A stretch of 64,000 bases of DNA from Loripinus fragilis (GCA_964019695.1 OZ026520.1:24194130-24258129), one strand, 5' to 3'. Positions 11,879 to 23,601 are shown, numbered from the stretch's first letter. Made by a program: numbers and translations. Notes: generated by a model from the letters alone, not told the origin.

Positions 11879-13320
11879 ACAATAGGGCCATAGTGGCCCT
11901 GAATCGCTCACCTGATCTATGTGCACCAGTCATATAAGCTTATGTGACCGAAGAGGCCAAGTTTTGGCCCCAGGGCCATTATTTGAACAAACATGGTAGT
12001 GGTCCACTAGGTGATGCTACATACCAAATATCAAGGATTTATTCCTTGTGGTTTCTTACCAGAAGATTTCATCATGTTTTCCCTATATTAGCTTATGTAA
12101 AATATGTGACCACCGTGACAGGCCCAATTTTGGCCTCAAAGGACATAAGTTGAACCAGCTACAAGGTGATGCTACATACTTGATATCAATGCTTACGTCC
12201 TTGTGGTTTTAGACAAGGAGAATTTATCATGTTTCCCTTATGTAAGCCTATGTAAAACATGTGACCCCAGGGGGCGGCTCATTTTTAGCCACAGGGGCAT
12301 AATTTGAACAAACTTGGTATAATTCCAATAGGTGATGCTACATACCAAATATTAACCCTTAACGCGCCAATCACAACAAAAGTCGTCTGCTTTTCTCGTC
12401 TGCTGAAATGTTTAAGAAGCCTCTATGGCACACAGTGTGGACCCAGATCAGACTGCTCCTATAGGAGCAGTCTGTTTTGGGTCCAAGCTGTTTGCTTCTA
12501 TACTTAATTCCTCAGTAACGTTAGGCAATTATTTGCAGCAGACGACTTCAGCAGACAACATTTTCAGATGCATTTTTTTCTTGGCGCTTTAAGGGTTAAG
12601 GCTCTAGGCCCCGTGGTTTCAGACATCAGATTTTTTCATGCTTTCCCTATATAAGTCTATACAAACCATGTGATCCCCGGGATGGCCCATTTTTGGCCCC
12701 ATAATTTGAACAAACTTGGTAGAGGCTACATACCAAACATCAAGGCTTGAGGGCTTGTGGTTTCAGACATCAGATTTTTTCATGTTTTCTCTATTTAAGT
12801 CTATGCAAAACATGTGACCCCAGGGCGGGCCCATTTTTGGCCCTAGGAGCATAATTTGAACAAACTTGGTAGAGGTCCACTAGGTGATGCTACATACCAA
12901 ACATCAAGGCTCTGGGCTTTGTGGTTTCAGGCAAGAAGATTTGTTCAGGTTTTCCCTATTTAAGTCTATGCAAAACATGTGACCCCAAGGCAGGGCCCAT
13001 TTTTGGCCCCAGGGGTATTATTTGAAAAAACTTAATAGAGGTCCACTAGGTGATGCTACATAACATATCAAGAGGCTCTATGCCTACTGGTTTCAGACAA
13101 GAAGATTTTTTTAAAGTTTTCATCTTATAAAATCTATTTTTAGCCTGTGTGACCTAATTATGTAACAGACCTGAACCATTTGAACAATTATTTAAGAGCC
13201 ATATAAGGATCATTCCTGCTAAGTTTGGTCAAAATCCAACTAGTAGTTTAGGAGGAGGTGTCATTTAAGACAACTGTTAACGGACGGATGAAGACCGATC
13301 ACAAAAGATCACCTTGAGAC
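11879..13320 (+). repeat. Modular repeat 1: about 190-bp units, CGCTCACCTGA head
   Basis: The head GGGCCATAGTGGCCCTGAAT leads into CGCTCACCTGA. Then come about seven diverged units of roughly 170-190 bp, each with the words AACAAACTTGGTAGAGG, CTAGGTGATGCTACATACCA and CATGTGACCCC. The tail reads TTTGGTCAAAATCCAACTAG, TAGTTTAGGAGGAGGTGTCA, then ACGGACGGATG and GATCACAAAAGATCACCTTGAG. A 240-bp MITE interrupts it at 12356-12595. The array is non-coding. Confidence 0.85.
12356..12595. mobile_element. MITE family B, piggyBac-like, TTAA TSD
   Basis: Termini CCCTTAACGCGCCAA and (inverted) CCCTTAAAGCGCCAA are bounded by TTAA on both sides (12352-12355 and 12596-12599). TTAA targets and CCC-starting ends are typical of the piggyBac superfamily. 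The insertion splits a unit of modular repeat 1, whose sequence resumes directly at GGCTCTAGGCC, so the empty site can be read from sister units. The interior has a hairpin around CAGACTGCTCCTATAGGAGC. Confidence 0.9.
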
Positions 13321-13850
13321 AATGTGTCATGCACAAGAATCATAACTCTGCTTTGGATATTTTTGGAGGTGGGCCCCTTTGATCATTTGCAATGCTATTT
13401 CGTGTTCGCTCTATAACTTGATAACCCTTAGAGGTATTTCAACGAACTTTCATACATTTGTAAAGCACATTCAGACGGTGTCATGCACAAGAACCATAAC
13501 TCTTGCATGTTTATTTTTCAAATCATTCTCGGACTCCTTGTAAGGTAACTAAATGCAATTATTGTCAGCTCTGTAAGTTGAACATCGTTAAAGCTATTTG
13601 GTTAAAACTTCTTACACTTCTAGAGCACAATGAGACCATGTGTCATGCACAAAAAACTGGATATTTTTGGAGTTATTTCCCTTTGATCATTTGCAATGCT
13701 ATTTTGTGTAACTTGATAACCGTTAAAGGTATTTCAACGAAACTTCATACATTGTAAAGCACATTCAGACGACGTGTCATGCACAAGAACCATCTCTTGC
13801 ATGTATATTTTTTCAAATTATTCCCCTTGTAACATAACTAAATGCATTTT
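13318..13850 (+). repeat. Tandem module with GTGTCATGCACAAGAA
   Basis: Three copies of GTGTCATGCACAAGAACCAT-type units, about 155 bp apart, share TTTGATCATTTGCAATGCTA, GTATTTCAACGAAACTTCAT and TAAAGCACATTCAGACG. It directly follows modular repeat 1 and may belong to a second element of the same class. Confidence 0.75.
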
Positions 13851-14209
13851 TTATTCCTAACAGGGGGAGACATCTGTTTTTTCGTAGAAAAACAATTCTA
13901 GTTATTAATGTTACAACTATGTTATGAATGTGTGATTTCTGGTGTAAGCAGTGTTGATCCTGATAATCTGAGGCCAGTCGATTTTTTATTTTGGGTACTT
14001 CAAGCACTGATTCAGGTACTTCACTTTGTAGACTTACGCAGGAACTCCATACCCTTATACATGTACCTCATAGTCTGAAGCGGGTACTGCATCCACTTTT
14101 GCTTGTATGTCTACTTACCGTATACAATTACTCATTATAGCCTTATAAAGGTACTAGGCACGTTGTAGACTTATACAGGTAGCAGGTACTTCGTCGACGT
14201 TTGCATGTA

Positions 14210-14330
14210 CAGTAAAACCTGTTTAAAACGGCCACTCTCAAAAAGACTAAAAAATTGGTTTTTAAGACCAATTATCGCTTAATGCAGGTCAAAAGTATTG
14301 CAGAACGCTCCAAGGGGAGCACTCCATAAC
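14210..14330 (+). mobile_element. MITE family D, left half
   Basis: It opens CAGTAAAACCTGTTTAAAAC after TA and runs through CTTAATGCAGGTCAAAAGTA, but has no right terminus. The complete copy at 46011-46220 identifies it. Confidence 0.85.
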
Positions 14331-14626
14331 CTTTTAAAGGGTATTTGCAGGTACCCCAGACTTTTGCAGGTACTTAATGGCCTTAGGCCAGAACAAAATT
14401 TGTTTTTAGTAAATGATTTACAAACCCTCCTACTGGTCGTTTTCAGAGCATTTTTTTGTGGGGGGGGGGGAGGAAGGGAATAGTTATAACCAATAACTCC
14501 ATATAAATGGCGAGAAACCTAAACAATTTGCAAATCAGTCAATGCTATATGTAGTATTTTATGCAGTCCTTGTGGCCCCGTCAAAGTGAATTTTAGTAGC
14601 AATAGATAGTCTCCGAAACATATCTA

Positions 14627-15275
14627 ATAAAAGCGCTGCAGGCATGCAACATACCCCGCCACGGGATATTTTCAATGCAAAGAAAATCATTTTGAAACTA
14701 GACCTTTTCATGCAAAGTTTGAAGAAAATCGGTAAAGAAATGCCAAAGATAGAGAGTGAAAAACCAATTTATTATGTCAATCAATGGCCATAAATCTGTA
14801 CTTATTTGGCGAAATTTATCCATCTGCAATACCAAGACATTACTTTTCAATACCAACTCTTATACCCAGTTTTGAAGAAAATCGGTAAAAAAAATGCCAA
14901 AGATAGAGAATGAAAACTAATTTCTAACATCGATCAAGGGCTATAACTCTGTACTTATTTGTCGAAATTTACCTATCTGCAATCCCAGAACTCTCCTTCA
15001 TAATATCGACTCTCATACCAAGTTTGAAGAAAATCGGTAGAAAGGAATGCCGAAGATAGAGAGTGAAAACCAATTTCTAACGTCAATCAAGGGCCGTAAC
15101 TCTGTACTTATTTGCCAAAATTTACCCATCTGCAATCACAGGACACTCCTTCCCAATATCAACTCTCATAGCAAGTTTGAAGATGAAGAAAATTAGTTAA
15201 AAATGCCCCCAGCAGAGCGTGAAAACGATGCGCTGACGGACGGACGTACAAACAGGCGGACGGACACTCCAACGC
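14627..15275 (+). repeat. Modular repeat 2: about 160-bp units plus GGAC tail
   Basis: Four units each contain AAGTTTGAAGAAAATCGGTA, AATGCCAAAGATAGAGAGTG, GGCCATAACTCTGTACTTAT and ATTTACCCATCTGCAAT. The last unit runs into GCGCTGACGGACGGACGTAC and AGGCGGACGGACAC. The layout (tandem body, then a GGAC-rich tail) is the same as in the modular repeats at 38.2, 43.1 and 44.7 kb. No coding capacity was seen. Confidence 0.85.
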
Positions 15276-15943
15276 CAACAGTGTCAAACATTTCAGTTCC
15301 AAATAAAGCAATTCCATATCTTGTTATCAACTACTTGGAAAAGTTACCAGCAGATGACAAAATTAATCAATATCAGGGCAAGATATAATACAACTTTCAA
15401 GTTTATGCTAGTGTAACAAATTAGTATCTATGTGTGAAGTTAGTTTGTCATGAGGAAGTGTAATACTAGTCAAAGAACAAACAACATTACATGTATCTTG
15501 TATCTCGATATGCTGGTTAAAAAAAAAGCACAACTTTTTGCAGCCTGCAGATTATTTTCAAAAAGTTATTTTGCAAACGCTATCAAAATATCATACAGTT
15601 TTAGATCAAGATCAGGTCAAAGGTCTTGTTGGACCTAATCTGGGTCCAAACTGTTTGCTGAGGTTATCAGCAGATGTCACTAGTAAACGAAAGAGTTAAA
15701 ATCAAACAACAAATAACATGTACTTTGTCAATTTTAATTAGCACTAAAGAAAATATTTACATGTATATAAAACTTCTAAAAATAAAAAAAGATTGTACAC
15801 TGTACATTTTTTGCACCGGAGAAGAAGAAAATCCTGATTTTTTTTCATACCTTTTTTCTTTTAGACTAGGTTTCTGTTAGACTAGAATAGGTCTTCAGAC
15901 CAGATAAGTTTTCAATAAACAATCTCATGGGACAACTAACATA

Positions 15944-16422
15944 AACAAGAGGGTAGCTCACCTGAGAATGACTGTTTATAAGGTCAGGGGAAAGCATTGT
16001 AATGCCCAGAATCCAGCTACGAATCATTAATGAATCAGCAGTTTCAATAAGAATTAGGTTATGAAAGTAATGTTGAGGAAAATAAAAGGATGATGTAGAT
16101 CACTCAACTGAAATTACCATTTAAATCAAAAGTGAATCAAGCCTATAAATGGCTAATCGCCAGATTTATAAACGGCTCAAGAAGATTTTAAAATGTTTTT
16201 CCTTTTGGTTGCCTTGGCAGCCAGAATTCTGCAAGGAATTGTCATCTTTGAACAACTTTGAAAGGGAACATCCAAGGATCATTTCTGTGAAGTTTGGTGA
16301 AATTTCTTTCAGTAGTTTAGATGTTTAAAGCAAATTGTTGACTGATGGATGACAGACAGACAACGGACATCAGAGGATCACAAAAGCTCGTCTTGAGCCC
16401 ATGGCTCAGAAGAGCTAAAAAT
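15944..16422 (+). repeat. Modular repeat 6: GCTCACCTGAGAATGAC head, AGCTAAAAA end
   Basis: It begins AACAAGAGGGTAGCTCACCTGAGAATGA and ends GATCACAAAAGCTCGTCTTG then GGCTCAGAAGAGCTAAAAA, so the ends are weakly complementary. The 3' part has AAGTTTGGTGAAATTTC, CAGTAGTTTAGATGTTTAAA and a short GACAGACAGACAACGGAC run. A second copy starts at 63425. Confidence 0.8.
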
Positions 16423-16498
16423 AAAGAATCATTTTACCCTAGTTATACAGACATCAGAGCCACAGCACAGCAGAAGGTACAACTTGGTATGTATGCCC

Positions 16499-16631
16499 AG
16501 CGAAGACTATAAGAATCCATCATGAGTGTGAAGGTGGGATAGAAAAATCCGTCCCGAGGATCACCAACAGATATCGGGAGGGAGGGATTTTCTATCCCAT
16601 CCTCACACGAATAAAGGATTCGTTATCTTGC
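16499..16631. mobile_element. Hairpin MITE, about 130 bp
   Basis: AATCC...TGTGAAGGTGGGATAGAAAA on the left pairs with TTTTCTATCCCATCCTCACA...GGATT on the right. The outer AGCGAAGACTATAAG and CGTTATCTTGCT are also partly complementary. It is nearly all stem, with a short loop. Confidence 0.8.
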
Positions 16632-17065
16632 TCACCACTAAATACCTCATTTTATTTTGGAAAACATGAAAAAGACCTCCAGAGACATGGTGAGGTAATT
16701 TAATATTATATTGATGTCACGGATCGATGTGTGGCCAGCATGCAGTTGACTTGGGGCTGTTCATTTTTTTATCTTTCCCACCGGCTGGTATGGGTAAGCA
16801 TGTGAGATACTTAGAAATATCTCACATGGATAAAAACAACGGATATCCCGATCTGGTGTGCGAGAATAGATCGGTCTGCGCAACTGTGCAGTCTGATCAA
16901 TCTCCTCCCTAGGAGCTCCATGCTTAGTAAATGTCCCAATAATTCTTAATATGGTCAGAGAAGGCTGATCCCACTGAGTGGATGTGCAGGCTTCATCGGG
17001 CAGACATGCCAAGTTGCACATTTACCATATTTGACCTAATAAGTACAGTGCATAACTGTTTTAAA

Positions 17066-17308
17066 ATTGAGCCGTGCCCTGAGATTTCCAACAATGTGGC
17101 ATTTTGACAAGTGTAGACTCAGACGAGTCTGTGCAGCCTCCTTTTAAGCTTAGAAACTCAAAATGATGTTCAGTCAGTAGCTTAACATTCATAGAATATG
17201 CAAGCAACTAGCAAAGGCTCTGATCAGTCTGCCTGTATGTGCAGGCTGCTCTGAGGCTTTGCTGGTCACACATACCAAATTGTTGGAAATCTCATGTTGT
17301 GGCTCATT
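17066..17308. mobile_element. MITE family A, complete copy
   Basis: The TIRs ATTGAGCCGTGCCCTGAGAT and (inverted) GAGCCACAACATGAGATTTC match the copy at 10579-10821, with the same interior order (AGACTCAGACGAGTCTGTGC, TTTTAAGCTTAGAAA, AAGGCTCTGATCAG). The TA target is not evident. Confidence 0.88.
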
Positions 17309-17323
17309 TCTCTTGTAAAACCA

Positions 17324-17566
17324 GGCCCCGAGTTATAAAAAAAAATTCATGCTCAGCTGAACTGAGCATAAAATTTCAACTGCTCATAAAAACTAAAACA
17401 CTGAGAATATAGGTATTTCTAGCTTTTATTGAGCTCTCATATGATGTATTTATCCTCCTAATGAATGTTAAAATGCCAACAATTGTTGGCATTTTAACAT
17501 TTATGAGCAGGATGAATTTCAAGCTCAGTCGAGTTGAGCATAAATTTTTTTTAATAACCTTGAGGC
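17324..17566. mobile_element. MITE family E with 38-bp perfect palindrome
   Basis: The ends GGCCCCGAGTTATAAAA and TTAATAACCTTGAGGCC are inverted, followed by TCATGCTCAGC/GTTGAGCATAA. A perfect 38-bp palindrome centred on CCAACAATTGTTGG occupies 17464-17501. The copies at 25218-25459 and 47382-47622 keep the palindrome; 18869-19060 is rearranged. Confidence 0.88.
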
Positions 17567-17730
17567 CAGTATGGATCCAAATCAGCTGCTTGCTGAAAAT
17601 TTATAAAAGGTGTCCGACTAATTTATCCCGCAGGACAAAGATAAAAAGATCAGCCCAGCAAGTGCCCATATGTGGCATCTGTCAGGAAACATTAAATGTC
17701 TTGATTTTCATACATCCAAACTTTGTTCAA

Positions 17731-17922
17731 TTTGATTCTTTACATCCCATTCAACAATTTTTCAGATATGTCGGGATGGGTCAGTCTTCATGGGTTGAAC
17801 CTGTACTAAGCAATTATTAATGTGTCTTGCTCAAGGACACAACACAGTGGCTCTGGTGAGGCTGGAACCTGCAACCCCTCGGTCTCCAGTCAAGCACTCT
17901 ACCACTGAGCCAATGCACTCCC
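17731..17922 (-). mobile_element. SINE family C copy
   Basis: Read on the minus strand it has a tRNA-like head: TGGCTCAGTGGTAGAGTGC (A box) and GGTTCCAGCCTC (B box, diverged). The body follows, ending in a TGGGATGTAAAGAATCAAA tail. The same family is found at 33147, 35310, 36974 and 63605. Confidence 0.85.
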
Positions 17923-18564
17923 TATATATACAAACTAAAATCCATGACATATCTGCACTAAAAATGATATACAAATCTGTCTTCATAAGCCAATATGAAC
18001 ATTTTGTTTTTGTAGTCAATCTTTTGATTTTCAAAATCTTCTTAATGTTTATGAACTGGAAAGAAATAAAGTAGAACTTCAATGGCTCAAACAGGCTTGG
18101 GACCATGGAGAATAGTTCTAGCCAAGGGTAGTTCCAGCCATCCACGGTTAATTATGCATACAATGACCTGTAGGGACCATAATGATAGTTCTAGCCAGCC
18201 CAGGTGAATGAGCCATCAGAGTTCGAGCCATTGAAGTTTTACTGTATGCACAAAATTGACTAGATACACCTGTGTTTCTCTATAAGCACACTTGATTTTC
18301 CTAAACATATACCTTATTCTTCCATATAGGAACACTTATGTATAACATGATTTCAGAACAGGACCCTTGAAACTTTCACACATGCATTCAATATTAACTC
18401 TTTGCCCGGACTCCGCCACTGTCTGCTTTTTACATCTGCTGCATAAATAAAAGCGCACTTTAAAATAGATTTTTTAAACAAAGCAAACAATATGAACCCA
18501 CTCCCTTGGGAACAAATAAAAACTGATCAGTCTCTGCTCCCTTGATCTGGGTCCATATTGTTTG

Positions 18565-18769
18565 CAAATTAAAATTTTTAAACTTGCCTACAAAAATGAA
18601 TAATTATATGTTTGAATGGCTAATTGAGTTAAGATAATCTTAAAATTAATCAGAGAAGCTACATTTTTGTACTATAATCTCTCTAATTCAGCATTTTAGG
18701 TTAACTTTCTATGGAATATCAGCCTCAAAATCCTGAATTCAGGATTAATTTGAAAAACTTTCACCTATG
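18565..18769 (+). mobile_element. MITE family C, left end missing
   Basis: It holds the family interior (AAACTTGCCTACAAAAATGA, TTCAGCATTTTAGG, CTTTCTATGGAA, AATCCTGAATTCAGGA) and the right terminus AACTTTCACCTATG. The left terminus is absent. Upstream (18395-18560) lie degraded pieces related to MITE family B, with CTGGGTCCATATTGTTTGC. Confidence 0.75.
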
Positions 18770-18868
18770 AATAGAGGCTAGCAAAGAACATTAGCAAATG
18801 AGAAAGCAGACAACCAAAGTCGTGACTGGCCAAAAAAGGTTAATATCAGGCTACATTTGTTTCTTGGT

Positions 18869-19060
18869 GCCAGATCCTGAAACTTTTTTCATGCTCAACT
18901 CAGCTTAGTATGATATTCATCCTGCTCATAAATGTTAAAATGCCAACATCTGAGAGACTTTAAGCAAGAAACTCCTTTATTTGTCGGTATATCTGTTTTT
19001 ATGAGCAGTTGAAATTTCGTGCTCAGTTGAGCATGAAAAAAGTTTTATAACCTCGGGGCC
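18869..19060. mobile_element. MITE family E, rearranged copy
   Basis: It ends with GAGCATGAAAAAAGTTTTAT and AACCTCGGGGCC, opposite a left end reading CCTGAAACTTTTTTCATGCT. The central palindrome is broken: only TGTTAAAATGCCAACA remains. Confidence 0.8.
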
Positions 19061-19120
19061 TGATCCAACCTTCCCAACATGTAGGGTTAATTAAGTAATC
19101 TCAGAAACACAAAATAGACT

Positions 19121-19565
19121 AGCACATTACAATATAGTTGAAAATATGACAAAACAGCAATGACTAAATAGTACTATCTGATACAGGTATTATGATATGG
19201 TAATAAGGTAATCAATAGACTAGCACATTACAATATAGTTGAAAGTTCAAAATTTCCAAAATCCTGAACTTTAGAAAATCAGAATTAAAAAACTTGCTGT
19301 ATGCCTCCAAATTATCAAAAATTCCAAATTTAATGGTCAAATACCTTTAGATAAACTGCAACTAAATGAGAATAGCTATTATTACCTGCAGATTTCAGCA
19401 TTTTGAGGTCGACTTTCTATGGAGAGTCAGCCTCAAAATCCTGAATTCAGGAATAATCCTGAAAACTTTCACCCATGCATTACAATATTGTTGAAAATAT
19501 GACAAAACAGCAATGACTAAATAGTACAATCTGATACATGTACAATGTATTATGATATGGTAAAT
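19121..19565. repeat. Local duplication split by a MITE
   Basis: GCACATTACAATATAGTTGA plus AAATATGACAAAACAGCAAT occurs at 19121. Its start recurs at 19218, is broken by a MITE family C copy at 19239-19477, and resumes at 19478 with ATTACAATATTGTTGA and the same continuation (CAATGACTAAATAGTAC). The duplication therefore preceded the MITE insertion. Confidence 0.8.
19239..19477 (+). mobile_element. MITE family C copy
   Basis: It runs from TGAAAGTTCAAAATTTCCAA to AATCCTGAAAACTTTCACCC, with the internal GACTTTCTATGGAGAGTC palindrome, inside the local duplication. Confidence 0.85.
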
Positions 19566-19983
19566 GTTCTAAAATTTCGAACTCTTTTCTCAAATAAAAT
19601 ACTGGTAATCAAGGCTGGAATTCACAAAAATGCATGTCAGAATAGCAAACTGGTAAGACCCTGATAAGACTGATTTTTAAGAAGCAGTCTGATCTGGGTC
19701 TACATTGTTTGACTATGCCTTTTTGGTGCGCAACTTGTGTTAGAAATTTTAGAAAATCTACCATACACAAAATTTCAATAATAAACAAAATAGGCCAGAA
19801 CACGAAATTTCGTATTATAAGGCTATTGGGTCAATGTAAAGGTGGCACCTCATGAATGTGTAATTAAGGCCAGTCTACCTTAGACATAGGTAAAAGCTGA
19901 AAGTGAGGCGTGGTTTTATGCGAAAGTAACTGTATCGTCTTTCCAATAACACCTCAGTAAAGTCACAAAAACATATGATTTAA

Positions 19984-20189
19984 CCCTTAAAACGCCAGAA
20001 AAATAAGTACATCCGAAATTTTCTGTTAATTGGTTAACTAAAGTATGGAAGCAAACAGTAAGGACCCAAATCAGACTGCTTCTCTTGGAGCAGTCTGATC
20101 TGGATCTAAACTGTTTGTTGAAAGGCTTCAAAAAAAATTTAAGCAGACGACAAAAATGGACCACCTTTGTTGTATTGGCGCTCTAAGGG
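19984..20189. mobile_element. MITE family B, second copy
   Basis: CCCTTAAAACGCCA and the inverted right end CCCTTAGAGCGCCAA, flanked by TTAA at the left and TTGA (mutated TTAA) at the right. The internal hairpin CAGACTGCTTCTCTTGGAGCAGTCTG resembles the 12.4 kb copy. Hairpin-only relatives lie at 19655-19715 and 62720-62785. Confidence 0.88.
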
Positions 20190-20703
20190 TTGATATTCAG
20201 TTTATACATGGTCACAATTTCCATGACATCCACGCACATCTGCGCAGCTCAAACAACTTATTAACCATGTTAAATCTTAACCAAATTGTAAATACTACCT
20301 GATCTCCCTTCTTGTGCAGATAAAATATACTCAGAAGAAAAAGTTTAGTCAGTACAGACACTCTGTGCAATGATCTTGTAAGAGTCTTAATATTGACAAA
20401 AACCTTACTCATCATAAAATTCATTTAATTTCTTACAAATGTGAACATTTTCAACAAAACGTTCTGAAAATATACCCCTTTTTTCATCAAAATTACACAA
20501 AGGGGTCAATATCAAAATTCAAATTTCAAAAATCAAAAATCAATCTAGCGCTAATCTAACCCTTAGACGATTTCTGGTAGTTTAGACGGAAATTCATGTA
20601 TCTGTTGCATGTCTAAGAAGTTTTCAAGCGGCCATGAATTGATTACGTTATAATGACGTCACTATGACCCTAACTTCAAGTGGCGTCGTTATCCGTGGTC
20701 TCC

Positions 20704-20886
20704 ATGACTGAGGCTTGTCATTTGTACTGCCAGGCTGTTGGAAACGTGTTTACAGACGAAAGTGTGTTTGTTCATTACCTCCAGAACTGCGTGACACATC
20801 AGCAACACGTGTACCTGCGTCAAGAAGTAAAAACGCGGTATTTCTGTGATTTGTTGATAGCCTGGACGGCGACTAAAGCTTGCTAA
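20704..20886 (+). CDS. Possible 60-codon exon or small ORF, unrecognised
   Basis: This stretch is visibly richer in G+C than its surroundings and stays open from ATG to TAA, with an even mix of polar and hydrophobic residues and five cysteines. A consensus TGACGTCAC lies about 50 bases upstream, which could suit a promoter. Against a gene: the frame is short, no splice sites are clear, an in-frame stop lies just upstream, and I recognise no family. The opposite strand is also open. Confidence 0.15.
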   Translation: MTEACHLYCQAVGNVFTDESVFVHYLQNCVTHQQHVYLRQEVKTRYFCDLLIAWTATKAC

Positions 20887-20889
20887 CAC

Positions 20890-21595
20890 TGAATTTTCTC
20901 CGGATTATTGCAAAAGGAACAACTCTCTTTCAATATCGAACAGCATATGAGAAAATAACCCTGTCGGTTTACCGCAGCACGTGCACATCGTGCATTTTTA
21001 AATTCGGTTGATACAGTCTAATAGAGGCATTAGTTTTCACACAAAAACGGATACATGTAAAGTTACGATAATACAACTCATGTATTCAATTTGACAATGA
21101 TATATCCTGTATTGTTGATTTTATGAGAAAACATAAATACTTACTAAACTTTTTCTTCTGGGTATAGTTGAACCACGCCTAGATATGATTATTAAAGTTG
21201 CCCCCGCTACAGTGACCCAATAACTCTATAATACTTGACACATAGGTTACCACACACCTGCAGTCCAGGGAGTTTCAATGTTCTCACATATGAAGAATGA
21301 TAAAGCGTTGATGAAGGATTATGCCACAAAAGTTAGGCCTCTAGCACCCCTAGATAGCAACATTTGCCTCTTTAACCATTTATGTACGGGTGAATCCTAA
21401 ACCAGCACTTTGGCAAACAAAGGAGACCCAGACAAAATGCCACATAATGCCGCATATCATCAGGGTTTACACTGTTTGCTTAGACGAAAACAATCTTCAG
21501 AAAAAGAAATAGAATTTTAGTGAACTTGTGACCCATGGAGATATATACAATAGATCATACCATGCCAAGGAGGAATCTAGGTAGTAGATAATGCA
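20890..21595. other. Unassigned sequence
   Basis: No gene. A segment near 21425-21480 (GACCCAGACAAAATGCCACA, TTTACACTGTTTGCTTAGAC) resembles the hairpin region near 2340-2400 and is probably a repeat fragment. Confidence 0.45.
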
Positions 21596-21798
21596 TGAGT
21601 GAAAGTTCAAAATTTTCAAGATCCTGAACTTTAGAAATTCAAATTTTAAACCCGCAAGATGCCTATAAAAATGAATAATTTCATATTTAAAGGGTTAATT
21701 GTGTTTAGATAATCTAAAAATTAATCAGATTAGCTACTATAATCAGAGAAGCTACAATAACCTCCCTAATTCAGCATCCTGAAAACTTTCACCAATGC
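21596..21798 (+). mobile_element. MITE family C, internally deleted copy
   Basis: The ends GCATGAGTGAAAGTTCAAAA and CCTGAAAACTTTCACCAATG are present. The palindrome region CTTTCTATGGAAAG has been lost. Confidence 0.82.
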
Positions 21799-22104
21799 AT
21801 ACTGGATTAAAGAATGATTCTAATGTGATCTTTTTTATAATGTGACATCTAATTGGAAAACCTTAGAAATTTGTGGCAGTAAATCCATGCCACACCTGAA
21901 CTGTCAGAAATGGTTTAACAGCATTAATTATGTCTCATTTCATTGGATGACATGCATCTTGCAATGCTCCAATTTGAGACAAAACAAAAAGTTGAAGGGT
22001 AAAAAAGTGCAGAAGTTCATCAGAATGTGGATAACCATATTCAAAAGATTCATTTGTCATATATTTCCAAATGAACTTTTCGAATTCAGTTATCCTCAAA
22101 CTGC

Positions 22105-22347
22105 ATGGGTGAAAGTTCGAAAATTTTCAAAATCCTGAAATTTTGAAATTTAAATTTTAAAACTTGCAGTATGCCTTCTAAATAGTATTTTTTCAAGTTT
22201 AAATGGTTAATTGTCTTTAGATTAACTGTAAATATATCAGAAAAGCTAGTATAATCTGGACAATTCAGTATTTTGAGGCTGACTTTCTATGGAAAGTCAG
22301 CCTCAAAATCCTGAATTCAGGAATAATCCTGAAAACTTTCACCCATG
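22105..22347 (+). mobile_element. MITE family C, complete copy
   Basis: ATGGGTGAAAGTTCGAAAAT to CTGAAAACTTTCACCCAT, 243 bp. It contains a 26-bp perfect palindrome centred on TTTCTATGGAAA, and AATCCTGAATTCAGGAATAA near the right end. The best reference copy in the window. Confidence 0.9.
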
Positions 22348-22589
22348 TAACTGTATATGCATATGCCATTAGCACCAAAATCTCATGAGTTGGCCCAAAT
22401 GGGGTACTCTAACTGATATGTTATATAAACACTGGCACTGCCAGCACAAGCAAACAAATAAAATCAATCCACAGTGATTTCAGAATACTATCTATATATG
22501 TACATACATATTACAATGCCAATAGTAACTTGATCCATAGGTTTAGATAAACAACAGTTTTCTGCGTAAAATTGTGAATATTTTCTTAT

Positions 22590-22695
22590 TCATAAGTTTT
22601 AGCATATGTTTTGGGTGCGCATAAGAACTCTCATTGAGACAGTTCTTTTGAGTACCCACAACAGATGTTTTGGTTGAGAAATAATTATTATCCCG
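22590..22695. mobile_element. MITE family F (short hairpin element)
   Basis: The arms carry CATATGTTTTGGGTGCGCAT...GAACTCTCATTGAGACAGTTC...ACAGATGTTTTGGTTGAGAA. The same hairpin recurs near 25075-25165, 26463-26575, 30465-30525, 35855-35935, 42935-43015 and 48000-48075, with weaker copies near 36775 and 37905. The best stem is at 26500-26535 (GAACCGTCTCAATGAGACGG). Confidence 0.82.
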
Positions 22696-23392
22696 TTACG
22701 CATTCTTAACTAAAGGCCTGTTAATCTTACTGACTGTATCACAACAAGTGGATGAGGTCATATCAATGGATCTCACAAGATGTTGAGCTTTGAGTGTTAT
22801 CCAGAGATATGAGGTCATCCACAAGATAGGATACAAACACCAGATAAAGTTGCATTTGTAATAATACTTTTAGTATGTTTTTGGTAATACTTTTGATGAT
22901 ATGCAGTGTATAAATTGAAGAAAATGTGTGAAAATTTAACATGACATTACCTGTATATCACCTCAATCACCTGGTTCCACTTTTCCTAATGACATAATAA
23001 TCACTGCAAAACAAGGAAACGGAGGTGTCCTTGCTTTAGAAACCACACATTTGGCACAGATAACAGTCACACGTTTGATAAAGAATCCTGTATTTGCTAC
23101 TCGGAAAACAGGCAGTTTGAGGGCTGTACTAGTGTAATGTATTTAATAAAATTTAAGGTTTAATCAAGGTTATAATGTGGAGTACAACCTTTGTTGGAAT
23201 CCCCAGCATGAAGATCATGCTAATCTTTTCTATAGGATTTTTATATATTTTTTAACCCTTTTGATTCAGAAATTCTTCTATTTATCATTGTTTAACCCGT
23301 ACTCCAGAGGAATGTAAGATCACAACCAACAAAACATGAAATACACAACATCAACATAAAGGCCAGCCCACGAGATTATTGTACTTATCACA

Positions 23393-23601
23393 TACTGTAG
23401 ATCCGGAAATTTTCATGAGGCTTTTATTTTCGAGAAACTTCGCATATGCGAAATTTCTCGATAATAAAATCCTCATGAAATCATTGTCATTTACTGATAT
23501 ATGTCAATCATGCCCTAGTCATGATTTTTTAAGTCCCAGATATGTCTTTTAACGCTATTCACGAAAATAAAATTCTCCCGAAAATTTCCGAATATACAGT
23601 A
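23393..23601. mobile_element. MITE family G, TACTGTA termini with nested palindrome
   Basis: The TIRs TACTGTAGATCCGGAAATTT and (inverted) TACTGTATATTCGGAAATTT bound a 209-bp element. Inside, CATGAGG..TTTTATT..CGAGAAA..TTCGCATATGCGAA is followed by its own complement, giving a nearly perfect stem of about 30 bp (23413-23478). Confidence 0.88.
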
